DNA of 45,058 nt from Dehalococcoidia bacterium (GTDB lineage: Bacteria; Chloroflexota; Dehalococcoidia; Dehalococcoidales; JAUXAP01), in the NCBI GenBank assembly GCA_030619865.1, contig JAUXAP010000008.1:1-45058 (forward strand), given 5' to 3'. Position 1 is the stretch's first letter, and each line of letters begins with the position of its first letter. A program made the position numbers and the translations under genes. The notes below the pieces were generated by a model that ran no database searches, had not been told where the DNA came from, and was given only the letters and a program-made list of their open reading frames with translations. This document shows positions 1 through 8,154 of this stretch, one piece after another.

Positions 1-229
1 TCTTTTCCTCAGGGTACTGAGATGTTTCACTTCCCCTGCTTACCTCCTCCCAGCCTATGTGTTCAGCTGGGGGTGCTCAGGGTTTACCTGAGCGGGTTAC
101 CCCATTCGGGTATCCCCGGCTAAGCTTGCTCGACAGCTCACCGGAGCTTTTCGCAGTCTTGCCACGCCCTTCTTCGGCCCTTGATACCAAGGCATCCACC
201 ATGCGCCTTTACCGCTTGACCTGCTTCAG
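1..229 (-). rRNA. 23S ribosomal RNA, 5' portion (runs off the window's left edge)
   Basis: Reverse complement reads ...GGTCAAGCGGTAAAGGCGCATGGTGGATGCCTTGGTATCAAGGGCCGAAGAAGGGCGTGGCAAGACTGCGAAAAGC..., the conserved 23S 5' domain. The exact 5' end is approximate. Confidence 0.95.
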
Positions 230-373
230 ATTTGATATTAACCCTTCCTATTCAATTGTTAAGGTGCTATACAAATAACAAAACGGCTCGGTGAGTTATC
301 ACCAAGCCGCCTGCCTGGCTATCAATCACCAATTACTTACTTTATGTATCAGCCCTCTTCATTTTTCATTTAT

Positions 374-402
374 ATTACAACACATCTTAATATGCTTGTC
401 AA
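374..402 (-). promoter_or_regulatory. Sigma70-type promoter for the 23S rRNA gene
   Basis: Minus strand TTGACA (402-397), 17 nt spacer, TGTAAT (379-374), upstream of the 23S 5' end. Confidence 0.7.
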
Positions 403-507
403 GTCTTTTTGGTTTAATAAACTAATAATTTTTTGCCAACGTGAATATAGCCAGTTATAAAATGCTGAGCTTACCAGGTAAACCGATAGAGGTTAATAAA
501 AAATGGC

Positions 508-536
508 TTGACAGTCTATCCTGCTATGCGTATACT
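508..536 (+). promoter_or_regulatory. Sigma70-type promoter for tRNA-fMet
   Basis: TTGACA (508-513), 17 nt spacer, TATACT (531-536), about 11 nt before the tRNA 5' end. Confidence 0.8.
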
Positions 537-547
537 AAAATACGCAA

Positions 548-622
<75 letters not shown>

Positions 623-918
623 AACCCCTTAACATAGTACCCCGCCCAAATTCCAAGCTTGCCCTGAGGATAGCCGAAGGGTATAAACTGACAAATACCC
701 AACAATCTTCAATTCTCAAAATCATAGCCGGTAGCTCCTGGTAAGAGGATTGGGTAACCATATTATTTCATTGAATATTAATACAAAGTACTATTCGGAT
801 TGGTACTAAAAACCTACTGCAAAAAAGAGATTTTGATGTGATAATTAAATTGTCATTTATAATACAGCAAATTGTATTGTAGTAACATATTGCAAAAAGA
901 ACGTCACATGAGGAGAAA

Positions 919-1374
919 GTGATGAATATATTGCTGAAAAGGAAAATTTTCGTTATACCACTGATTGTAGTGATGGCAGTTGCGGTAGTTGGCGGTGTTA
1001 TTTATGCTGCTACCGCAATTACGGTACCCGGTCAAGTTAATATAGTGGTAGCAACTAATGATATAGAAGTCTACTCGAATTCTAGATATACTGTTGAACT
1101 TACGGAAATAATCTGGAATGACTTACCTGTTGGAGGAGAGAAGTATAGGATTGTTTATATTAGAAACATCGGGAATACCGATGCTCAAGTGGTAGCGACT
1201 TTACAAGGCGCTCCTGCCGGAGTGACACTTAGAGAAGGTGCAGATACAATAGTAATAAGCAGAAGATCGCAAGCTGAATTTACTTTATATCTAGAAGCTG
1301 CCACAACAGCTAATATTGGGTCTTCTTCGTTTACAGTAACTTTCACTAGTACCCCGATATATGTAAATCCATAA
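919..1374 (+). CDS. Secreted or membrane-anchored protein, probable beta-sandwich, unknown function
   Basis: ORF of 151 aa with GGAG RBS, N-terminal hydrophobic signal/anchor (KRKIFVIPLIVVMAVAVVGGVIYA) and a beta-rich remainder. Confidence 0.7.
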   Translation: MMNILLKRKIFVIPLIVVMAVAVVGGVIYAATAITVPGQVNIVVATNDIEVYSNSRYTVELTEIIWNDLPVGGEKYRIVYIRNIGNTDAQVVATLQGAPAGVTLREGADTIVISRRSQAEFTLYLEAATTANIGSSSFTVTFTSTPIYVNP

Positions 1375-1441
1375 TTGTAAAAATAGTTTGCATATACATT
1401 AGTTAATGCAAAATTGATAAATCAATAACATAAATCTCGCT

Positions 1442-1489
1442 AGGCTCAAAACTCAAAGGTCGTTGGTTCAAATCCAACCCCCGCTACCA
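1442..1489 (+). repeat. Partial tRNA-fMet 3' copy (anticodon arm onward; 32 nt identical to the intact tRNA)
   Basis: ggtcgttggttcaaatccaacccccgctacca (1458-1489) is identical to 591-622, preceded by a decayed anticodon arm ggctcaaaactcaaa. Confidence 0.92.
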
Positions 1490-1521
1490 AGGTTATTGAG
1501 GCTGGTATGTAATTAACCAGC

Positions 1522-1752
1522 CTATTTCTTTCTAGCCCTAACTGAAATTCCTTCCTCTGTATTGGTTAATTCATACGGCCAAATTGAATTAGTGTCAACA
1601 AGTCTTACTCTTATGCTAGTTGTAGGAATCCAAGTCTGGATTGTTGGTATACCTCCAGGTGTTACACTCCATCGAGACCCGTCGTCTAATTCTAATGAAT
1701 CATCTAACACTTCGAGGAGCATGTGCTCTTCTATCTGATTTGGATTATCCAT
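1522..1752 (-). CDS. Small hypothetical protein (76 aa) downstream of the PIN gene
   Basis: ORF 25 bp downstream of the PIN-domain ORF on the same strand; LDDGSRWSVTPGG segment suggests a small beta-domain. Confidence 0.6.
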   Translation of the reverse strand: MDNPNQIEEHMLLEVLDDSLELDDGSRWSVTPGGIPTIQTWIPTTSIRVRLVDTNSIWPYELTNTEEGISVRARKK

Positions 1753-1777
1753 GTTATCCTTCTAGCACTTCAAATTT

Positions 1778-2437
1778 TTACAGTGGCATTTTGCTTGTTA
1801 ATGAAATAAATACTCTGCTTCGTTCATCTTCAGGTATCGTTGGATTATATGCATTCGGTAATTCCTGGATCTTCTTTGATCCGTTACGGAGATTCCTATC
1901 AAGCGTCACAATATGTAGGTATTTCTTAGGAATATCAAAAAAATCAACGACATACTTTGCAGTTGCGAGGACAATTAGATCTGGAAGAGAGACCTCAAGT
2001 CCTTCTTTTAAGAATACCTCATAGAAGCGGTCTACAGAGATTATTATGTCCCGTGATGTTGAGATATCATGATACTTAATTCGTCTACTACGTGATTTTA
2101 AAGTTCGATCCGTTGTGGTAATGTCTTTTATGAGACGTTGCCGAGCATTACGATATTCACTCGGATTCTTAAACCAATTATCAACATAGTATTTCCGTGC
2201 CAATGCCTTGAATGTTTCAGCAATGCAGATATCAGGAATATAAACACGGGCTTTGTTAGACTTAAGTTGCTGCTCAATTTCATCCCACCAACTCAGACAT
2301 TTATCAACTCGTGTTTTATCTTTTGGTTTTTGAACTCGATTGAGCGGAATGTATTTATTAACAAGAAAATTTGCATCAATAACGTAATAGTTCTTATTTC
2401 GTGCTGGATTACGGTATATTTTTCGGATTCTAGCCAT
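1778..2437 (-). CDS. PIN-domain-like protein
   Basis: NYYVIDANFLVNKYIP N-terminus with internal D/E residues (DICIAETFKAL; LPDLIVLATAKYV; IVTLDRNLR) matches the PIN nuclease pattern. Confidence 0.7.
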   Translation of the reverse strand: MARIRKIYRNPARNKNYYVIDANFLVNKYIPLNRVQKPKDKTRVDKCLSWWDEIEQQLKSNKARVYIPDICIAETFKALARKYYVDNWFKNPSEYRNARQRLIKDITTTDRTLKSRSRRIKYHDISTSRDIIISVDRFYEVFLKEGLEVSLPDLIVLATAKYVVDFFDIPKKYLHIVTLDRNLRNGSKKIQELPNAYNPTIPEDERSRVFISLTSKMPL

Positions 2438-2706
2438 ACAAGCATCCTAATTATTGCATATCTTGCATACTAACTTATGTCAATAATACAATATGCACCC
2501 TGTTAATATTATACCATCCGTCCCCGAATCTATACTATAGATATGATTGAGGAGCCTATCCTAGTCTCACCCATCCCTACTACTCCACATCTGCCCTAAC
2601 CTCCCCCCGCCCCCGCGTACGAACCCGCAGCTTCGCGCCACAATACAGGCGGGAGGTGAGCGTAATGAACAAAGAGACCATGCTGCTAGAATGTTCGGCC
2701 GAAAAA

Positions 2707-2728
2707 TTGACAGAAGCACATCTGTCAA
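2707..2728. promoter_or_regulatory. Perfect 8-bp inverted repeat TTGACAGA-N6-TCTGTCAA
   Basis: Read directly, about 80 bp upstream of the aldo/keto reductase start. Function (operator or hairpin) not established. Confidence 0.4.
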
Positions 2729-2805
2729 CTTAGTATGTCAGCGAGTAAGTTGTTCGGGTAGGGCTGAAGTTACCCATTACAATTGGCTGATTAGCCAAAA
2801 AGAAT

Positions 2806-3792
2806 ATGGTTATGCAGTATAAAAAATTGGGAAGAACAGGGCTTAAGGTTTCCGCAATCTGTCTGGGTACTGCGACCTATGGGCATCAAGTGAATGAAAT
2901 AGAAGCTATAAACATAATAAAGAGGGCGTTGGCGGCTGGTATCAACTTCTTTGATACCGCTGATATGTATGCTGAAGGTAAGTGTGAAGAAATTATTGGT
3001 AAGGCGTTTAAAGAGGAGCGCCACTCTGTGGTGCTGGCAACAAAGGTGGGAAATAGGATGGGGCCGGGTGTCAACGATGTCGGGTCATCACGCAAGCATA
3101 TTATGAAGGGTATAGAAGACAGCCTGCGTCGGCTACAAACAGACTACATTGACCTCTATTATATTCACACTCCAGACTACACCACTCCTATGGAGGAGAC
3201 GCTGCGCGCTCTGGATGACTTAGTTCAGCAAGGTAAGGTGCGCTACATAGGCTTGTCTAATTTCCATGCCTGGCAGCTTTGTAAAGCGTTATGGCTGAGT
3301 GACCGTTATAATTTAGCACGGTTTGATTGTATTGAGTCGCCGTATAACTTGCTTACCCGGGACGTTGAGTATGAGCTACTGCCCCTTTGTAGCAGTGAAG
3401 GAGTAGGAATATGTGTATGGGCCCCTCTGGCTGGTGGTCTGCTGACTGGCAAGTATGATCCGAATAAGCCGCCACCCGAAGGCACCAAGTTTACTACTGT
3501 AGGCAATAGGCGATCATACCATGATATCTACTGGTCAGCTGCCAACTTTGAGGCTGTAGCCCGTCTCAAACAGATTGCTGAGGGGCATGGGTGTAGTTTA
3601 GCTCAGTTTGCCCTGGCCTGGATACTGAGTAATCCCACAATTACATCAGCTATCTGTGGCACCACTTCAGTGAAGCAATTAGAGGAGAACCTGGGAGCTA
3701 GTGAGGTGAAATTATCACAGGAAGAACTTGCTGCCTGTGACGAGGTATGGCAGAAGCTCAGTCCTCGGCCTAAATTATTCTACGGAAGGTAA
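2806..3792 (+). CDS. Aldo/keto reductase
   Basis: KLGRTGLKVSAICLGT, FFDTADMYAEG, LATKVGN, DYIDLYYIHTPD and RYIGLSNFHAWQ motifs of the AKR family. Confidence 0.92.
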   Translation: MVMQYKKLGRTGLKVSAICLGTATYGHQVNEIEAINIIKRALAAGINFFDTADMYAEGKCEEIIGKAFKEERHSVVLATKVGNRMGPGVNDVGSSRKHIMKGIEDSLRRLQTDYIDLYYIHTPDYTTPMEETLRALDDLVQQGKVRYIGLSNFHAWQLCKALWLSDRYNLARFDCIESPYNLLTRDVEYELLPLCSSEGVGICVWAPLAGGLLTGKYDPNKPPPEGTKFTTVGNRRSYHDIYWSAANFEAVARLKQIAEGHGCSLAQFALAWILSNPTITSAICGTTSVKQLEENLGASEVKLSQEELAACDEVWQKLSPRPKLFYGR

Positions 3793-3996
3793 GCACCTAT
3801 ATAGCAAACGCTCGGAGCATTTTTATATCTACGCGAGTTCGGAAAAACAAGATTATTGTTATTTTAATTATGGCTGGTTCTTTATTGCCTCATTATTCTA
3901 GAAGAGATGAAAAGAACACCCATAGTTACACTGCAAGTAACAAACCGCTATTTTGTGCAATCGGCTGAAAAGACGGCGAAAGTGCTAGAGAGAAGA

Positions 3997-4452
3997 TTAC
4001 CTCTGCTCCCACAACTGCCGGGTAAGCTGAATATGCCCCAGGTGTACGGCATAATGACTAATATGGTGCAGGATACACCACCTGACAGTGACAGAGCCCA
4101 AGTTGGGTCGGATGACGGTCCTTGTCTCCCCTAGTTGCGAAGAGCTTAGCTTGCTAAGAATCCTCTTACTTGCCCTGAATACTTCCTCCCAGTGCTTTAC
4201 AATCTCTGAAAGGTGTCCTGAAGCGCGGAACTCAGCATCCCGGTCCCGATCTATAGTTTCTCCACCGATGATGTGTCTAACCCAGTAGTTGTCAATACCC
4301 GCCAAATGGCACAGGATGACATATATAGAGTTAGTATCTTTGGGAAGAGGGCGCCAATTGGCCGCTTCATAATTAAGACCTTTAACGGCATCCAGGATTT
4401 GCTCTCTTAAGATAGCAAACTCGGTAAGGTAACCCTGAACTTCAGCTTCCAT
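3997..4452 (-). CDS. DinB-like (DUF664/DinB fold) protein
   Basis: LREQILDAVKGL...NWRP...ICHLAGIDNYWVRHIIGG...HHISHYAVHLGHIQLTRQL pattern. Start chosen at MEAEVQ, which has a GGAGGC RBS. Confidence 0.7.
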   Translation of the reverse strand: MEAEVQGYLTEFAILREQILDAVKGLNYEAANWRPLPKDTNSIYVILCHLAGIDNYWVRHIIGGETIDRDRDAEFRASGHLSEIVKHWEEVFRASKRILSKLSSSQLGETRTVIRPNLGSVTVRWCILHHISHYAVHLGHIQLTRQLWEQR

Positions 4453-4552
4453 AATTCGCCTCCAATAATTTTTTATAATCATATATATCAGGGAGACCTC
4501 CGTCAACAGAAATTAAAAACTAGCAGTCAGGTTACTAAGGGTTCAAGCAATA

Positions 4553-4581
4553 TTGACCAGGGCATACTTTTATGGTATAAG
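4553..4581 (+). promoter_or_regulatory. Putative promoter immediately before the tRNA-like fragment and the VOC array
   Basis: TTGACC (4553-4558), 17 nt spacer, TATAAG (4576-4581). Same geometry and distance as the intact tRNA-fMet promoter. Confidence 0.6.
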
Positions 4582-4584
4582 TTA

Positions 4585-4648
4585 ACGCTGGAGAGGGTTG
4601 GGTCCAGCAACCCGAAGGTCGTTGGTTCAAATCCAATCCCCGCTACCA
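4585..4648 (+). repeat. Rearranged partial tRNA-fMet copy (D-arm lost; T-arm and CCA retained)
   Basis: cgctggagagggttgggtccagcaacccgaaggtcgttggttcaaatccaatccccgctacca. The 3' 35 nt differ from the tRNA mainly by one C-to-T. Confidence 0.88.
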
Positions 4649-4679
4649 ATCTTTATTCTATACAATAATGGAGGTGCAT

Positions 4680-5084
4680 ATGGCTCTGGGAAAGATTGAC
4701 CACATAGATTTCACCGTTGATGACTTAGAAAAGGCAGAGAAACACTTTACTGAAAAGCTGGGATTTAAACTCCTGAGACGTACTGACCATGCCGGAAAAT
4801 CAATCGAACTAACCTCACCAGCCGGTGATTTTTTCCTTGACATTCACCAAATGACAGACGAAATAAGGGATGAATATAAGACTGAGCAGGAAGCATCCAG
4901 ATGGCCTATTTACTTTAATCATATTGCTTTCAAGGTAGATGATATAAATAAGGAATTTGAAGATATGAAGAGTAAAGGAGTGCAATTCAGGCTGGATGCC
5001 CCTGATTTTAACCCAGCAACCGGCAGAACACTCGCTGATACCCCTGACGGCGATGGACGTTTCTGGATTCAATTAACCGACTAA
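4680..5084 (+). CDS. VOC-family protein (paralog 1)
   Basis: MALGKIDHIDFTVDDLEKAEKHFTEKLGF...FNHIAFKV...WIQLTD; RBS GGAGGTGCAT-ATG. Confidence 0.92.
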   Translation: MALGKIDHIDFTVDDLEKAEKHFTEKLGFKLLRRTDHAGKSIELTSPAGDFFLDIHQMTDEIRDEYKTEQEASRWPIYFNHIAFKVDDINKEFEDMKSKGVQFRLDAPDFNPATGRTLADTPDGDGRFWIQLTD

Positions 5085-5100
5085 AAGATTGCCTAGATAA

Positions 5101-5132
5101 GGTCAGGGGGCTGAATCCAAGCCCCACTATCA
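5101..5132 (+). repeat. Degenerate tRNA-fMet 3'-tail copy
   Basis: ggtcagggggctgaatccaagccccactatca aligned to ggtcgttggttcaaatccaacccccgctacca. Confidence 0.6.
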
Positions 5133-5163
5133 AGGATTATTATATTTAATATGGAGGTGTAAC

Positions 5164-5574
5164 ATGGCTTTTGGAAAGATCAATCACTTAGAGTTCCTTG
5201 TCGATGACTTAGAAGAGGCGGTGAAGTACTTTACTGAAAAGCTGGGATTCAAACTGGTGAGACGCTTTGATGTTGGCTGGGGATTTGGTAAAGCAGTCGA
5301 GGTAAAGGCACCCAATGGCACTGAAATCTTCGAACTTCACCAGGTAACCGACGAATTTAAGGAGCAGATTAAGAAGGCACCTGGATGGGTATATTTCAAT
5401 CATATTGCCTTTGAGGTAGAGGATATAGATAAGGAGTATGAAGAACTGACGAGCAAAGGGGTGAAATTTGCCGGTCCTCCACATTTTAATCCAGAAAGTG
5501 GTAGAAACCTCGCTCAGACCCGTGAACCCGACGGACGTGAATGGATTCAATTACAAGAAGCGAAGCCTAAGTAA
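5164..5574 (+). CDS. VOC-family protein (paralog 2)
   Basis: MAFGKINHLEFLVDDLEEAVKYFTEKLGF...FNHIAFEV...WIQLQE. Confidence 0.92.
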   Translation: MAFGKINHLEFLVDDLEEAVKYFTEKLGFKLVRRFDVGWGFGKAVEVKAPNGTEIFELHQVTDEFKEQIKKAPGWVYFNHIAFEVEDIDKEYEELTSKGVKFAGPPHFNPESGRNLAQTREPDGREWIQLQEAKPK

Positions 5575-5590
5575 ATGCATTGAGGCATAA

Positions 5591-5657
5591 CTCCACAGTA
5601 GAAGGTTAAAAGTAAGAGAAACTCCCCCCAAAGTGTAATAAGCACTACCCTGATTCT
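5591..5657 (+). repeat. Intergenic repeat of the VOC array (copy 1)
   Basis: ctccacagtagaaggttaaaagtaagagaaact...aagtgtaataagcactaccctgattctt closely matches 6128-6193. Confidence 0.8.
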
Positions 5658-5680
5658 TATACATGATATGGAGGTGTAAT

Positions 5681-6079
5681 ATGGCTCTGGGAAAGATCAC
5701 CCACTTAGATTTCCTTGCCTACGAGTTAGAGGAAACAGTTAAGTACTTTACTGAAAAGCTAGGATTCAAAGTGGTAAGGCGCACCACGCATGGGGGAGAA
5801 GCAGTCGAGTTAATCTCACCCGACGGTGATGAGATCTTCGAATTTCACCCACCAACCAAGGAGATAATTAAAGCCACCAATGAGCGCCGTGGAAGTCTAT
5901 TTCTCAGGCATATCGCCTTTGAGGTGGATGATGTAGATGAGGCGTATAAAGAACTGAAAAGCAAAGGGGTGGAATTTTCCGATGCCCCTCTTTTTACTCC
6001 AAAAACCAACCGGAAACTGGCTATGGCTTATGATGCCCATGGGCGTAGATTCATCCAATTAGAAGAAAAGAAAAAGTAG
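5681..6079 (+). CDS. VOC-family protein (paralog 3)
   Basis: MALGKITHLDFLAYELEETVKYFTEKLGF...LRHIAFEV...FIQLEE; RBS GGAGGTGTAAT-ATG. Confidence 0.92.
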   Translation: MALGKITHLDFLAYELEETVKYFTEKLGFKVVRRTTHGGEAVELISPDGDEIFEFHPPTKEIIKATNERRGSLFLRHIAFEVDDVDEAYKELKSKGVEFSDAPLFTPKTNRKLAMAYDAHGRRFIQLEEKKK

Positions 6080-6127
6080 CCGACATAGAGGCATTAAGGT
6101 ATAAAATTTACTCAGGAAAGCTAATAG

Positions 6128-6193
6128 CTCCATAGTAGAAGATTAAAAGTAAGAGAAACTGCCCCAAAGTGCAATAAGCACTACCCTGATTAT
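6128..6193 (+). repeat. Intergenic repeat of the VOC array (copy 2)
   Basis: ctccatagtagaagattaaaagtaagagaaactgccccaaagtgcaataagcactaccctgatta; see 5591-5657. Confidence 0.8.
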
Positions 6194-6218
6194 TATAATA
6201 TGATAATGGAGGTATGAT

Positions 6219-6620
6219 ATGGCTCTAGGAAGAATCAATCACGTAGATTTGCTTGTCGACGACTTAAAAAAGACAGAGGAGTACTTTACCAAAAAGCTGG
6301 GATTTAAAGTGGTGAGACGTACTCAGCATACGTCATACGGAGGTGAGCATATTGAGGTAGTCTCACCCGATGGGGGTGAAATCCTTGACATTCACCAAAT
6401 ACAGGAGACATATCTAAAAGAGGATGCACCTACAAGGCCACATGTTCATCATATCGCCTTTGAGGTGGATGATTTAGACAAAACTTATGAAGAGCTGAAA
6501 AGTAAAGGGGTAGAATTTAAAGATGCGCCAAGGTTTGTTCCGCAAACTGGCAGGAAACTCGCCTTCATGAAAGATGCCGATGGGCGCCCGTGGATTCAAT
6601 TGCAAGAAAAGGAGAAATAA
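6219..6620 (+). CDS. VOC-family protein (paralog 4)
   Basis: MALGRINHVDLLVDDLKKTEEYFTKKLGF...VHHIAFEV...WIQLQE. Confidence 0.92.
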   Translation: MALGRINHVDLLVDDLKKTEEYFTKKLGFKVVRRTQHTSYGGEHIEVVSPDGGEILDIHQIQETYLKEDAPTRPHVHHIAFEVDDLDKTYEELKSKGVEFKDAPRFVPQTGRKLAFMKDADGRPWIQLQEKEK

Positions 6621-6667
6621 CCAGCATAGACGCGTTAAATAAACTATGAAAATAATGGAGGTGTAAT

Positions 6668-7066
6668 ATGGCCCTGGGAAAGATTGACCACATAGATTTA
6701 TTTGTTGACGACTTAGAAAAGGCAGAAAAGCACTTCACCGAAAAACTGGGCTTCAAGCTCCTGAGACACACCGAGCATGTGGGAAAATCAATCGAACTAG
6801 CCTCACCGGCCGGTGATTTTTTCCTTGACCTCCACCAAGGAAGCGAGGAGCTATATAAGACCGAGAGGGAGAAATCACCCGGGTGGCCCTATTATTTTAA
6901 TCATATCGCCTTTAAGGTGGAAAATATAAACAAGGAATTTGAAGATATGAAGAGTAAAGGGGTGTCATTCAGGCTGGATGCTCCTAATTTTAACCCAACA
7001 ACTGGCAGAACACTCGCTAACGCCCCTGATGCCGATGGACGTTTTTGGATTCAACTGACCGACTAA
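6668..7066 (+). CDS. VOC-family protein (paralog 5; closest to paralog 1)
   Basis: MALGKIDHIDLFVDDLEKAEKHFTEKLGFKLL...FNHIAFKVENINKEFEDMKSKGV...RFWIQLTD. Confidence 0.92.
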   Translation: MALGKIDHIDLFVDDLEKAEKHFTEKLGFKLLRHTEHVGKSIELASPAGDFFLDLHQGSEELYKTEREKSPGWPYYFNHIAFKVENINKEFEDMKSKGVSFRLDAPNFNPTTGRTLANAPDADGRFWIQLTD

Positions 7067-7090
7067 AAAGTAGCCGATATAGGTCAGAAG

Positions 7091-7158
7091 GGAGGTGCGC
7101 TATGGCTTCGGGGGCTCATAACCCGAAGCGCGAGGAACAAACCTAACCCCTGCTACTA
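7091..7158 (+). repeat. Chimeric scar: VOC-type RBS/start fused to a tRNA-fMet fragment (anticodon arm to 3' end)
   Basis: ggaggtgcgctATGGCT is followed by tcgggggctcataacccgaagcgcgaggaacaaacctaacccctgctacta, with the intact anticodon loop CTCATAA. Confidence 0.8.
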
Positions 7159-7185
7159 AGATTACTTATAATACGGAGGTATAAT

Positions 7186-7590
7186 ATGGCTCTGAAAAGA
7201 ATTCATCACATAGATATTTTTGTTGACAACATAGAAAAGGTATCTGACCACTTTATAGACAAGCTGGGATTTAAACCGGTTAAAAAATCGGTGCATGTGG
7301 GAAAATCAATAGAACTAGCTATACCCGCTGGTGAGGAAGTGCGCTTTGAATTTCACGAAATGACCGAAGAATACAGGAAGACACACCAGAAGGAGATGGC
7401 TTACGGGAAGCCAGATATTGACCACATCGGTTTTGAGGTGGACGATATAAATAAGGAATTTGAAGAGCTGAAAAGTAAAGGGGTTGAATTTAAAAGCACG
7501 CCACAGGTGAATCCCCTTGGCCGGAAACTGTGTCGTACTGTTGATGCCGATGGGCGTGGCTGGCTTCAATTGTACGAAGAGGGAAAATAA
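7186..7590 (+). CDS. VOC-family protein (paralog 6)
   Basis: MALKRIHHIDIFVDNIEKVSDHFIDKLGF...IDHIGFEV...WLQLYE. Confidence 0.92.
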   Translation: MALKRIHHIDIFVDNIEKVSDHFIDKLGFKPVKKSVHVGKSIELAIPAGEEVRFEFHEMTEEYRKTHQKEMAYGKPDIDHIGFEVDDINKEFEELKSKGVEFKSTPQVNPLGRKLCRTVDADGRGWLQLYEEGK

Positions 7591-7669
7591 CCTGTATAGA
7601 TGCAGTAAGCGGTGAAAACCACAATGTATAAGCACTACCAAGATTATTATAAATATATGGAGGTGTAAT

Positions 7670-8074
7670 ATGGCTCTAGGAAAAATCAATCACATAGAAT
7701 TCTTTGTCGACGACTTAGAAAAGGCAGAAGAATATTTCACCAAAAAGCTGGGCTTTAAAGTAGTGAGACGCACTGAGCACGCAGGCAAAGCAATCGAGCT
7801 AGTGGCACCCGCCGGTGAGGGGATAATCTTTGAACTTCACCCGAGGAAAGTAGGAGCGCAACGGAAGGACAAGGACCCACTGGGATGGCCAGCCTTTAAT
7901 CATGTCGCCTTTGAGGTGGACGATATAAATAAAGAGTTTGAAGAGCTGAAAAGTAAAGGGGTTAAATTCATGCAAGATGCACCAAGTTTTAATCCACTTA
8001 CTGGCAGGACACTGGCTGATACTTATGATGCCGATGGGCGTATGTGGATCCAATTGCAAGACAAAGAAAAGTAG
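7670..8074 (+). CDS. VOC-family protein (paralog 7)
   Basis: MALGKINHIEFFVDDLEKAEEYFTKKLGF...FNHVAFEV...WIQLQD. Confidence 0.92.
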   Translation: MALGKINHIEFFVDDLEKAEEYFTKKLGFKVVRRTEHAGKAIELVAPAGEGIIFELHPRKVGAQRKDKDPLGWPAFNHVAFEVDDINKEFEELKSKGVKFMQDAPSFNPLTGRTLADTYDADGRMWIQLQDKEK

Positions 8075-8075
8075 C

Positions 8076-8105
8076 TTGACAAAGCTGATAACCCTGTAGT
8101 ATAAG
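8076..8105 (+). promoter_or_regulatory. Putative internal promoter before VOC paralog 8
   Basis: TTGACA (8076-8081), 18 nt spacer, TATAAG (8100-8105). Confidence 0.5.
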
Positions 8106-8154
8106 GTAAAAACTCAGAACAAAACTATTTATTTTTATAATAAGGAGGTATGTT

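Noticed and set aside
57-278. ORF 57-278 (+)
   Set aside because: Antisense to 23S rRNA.
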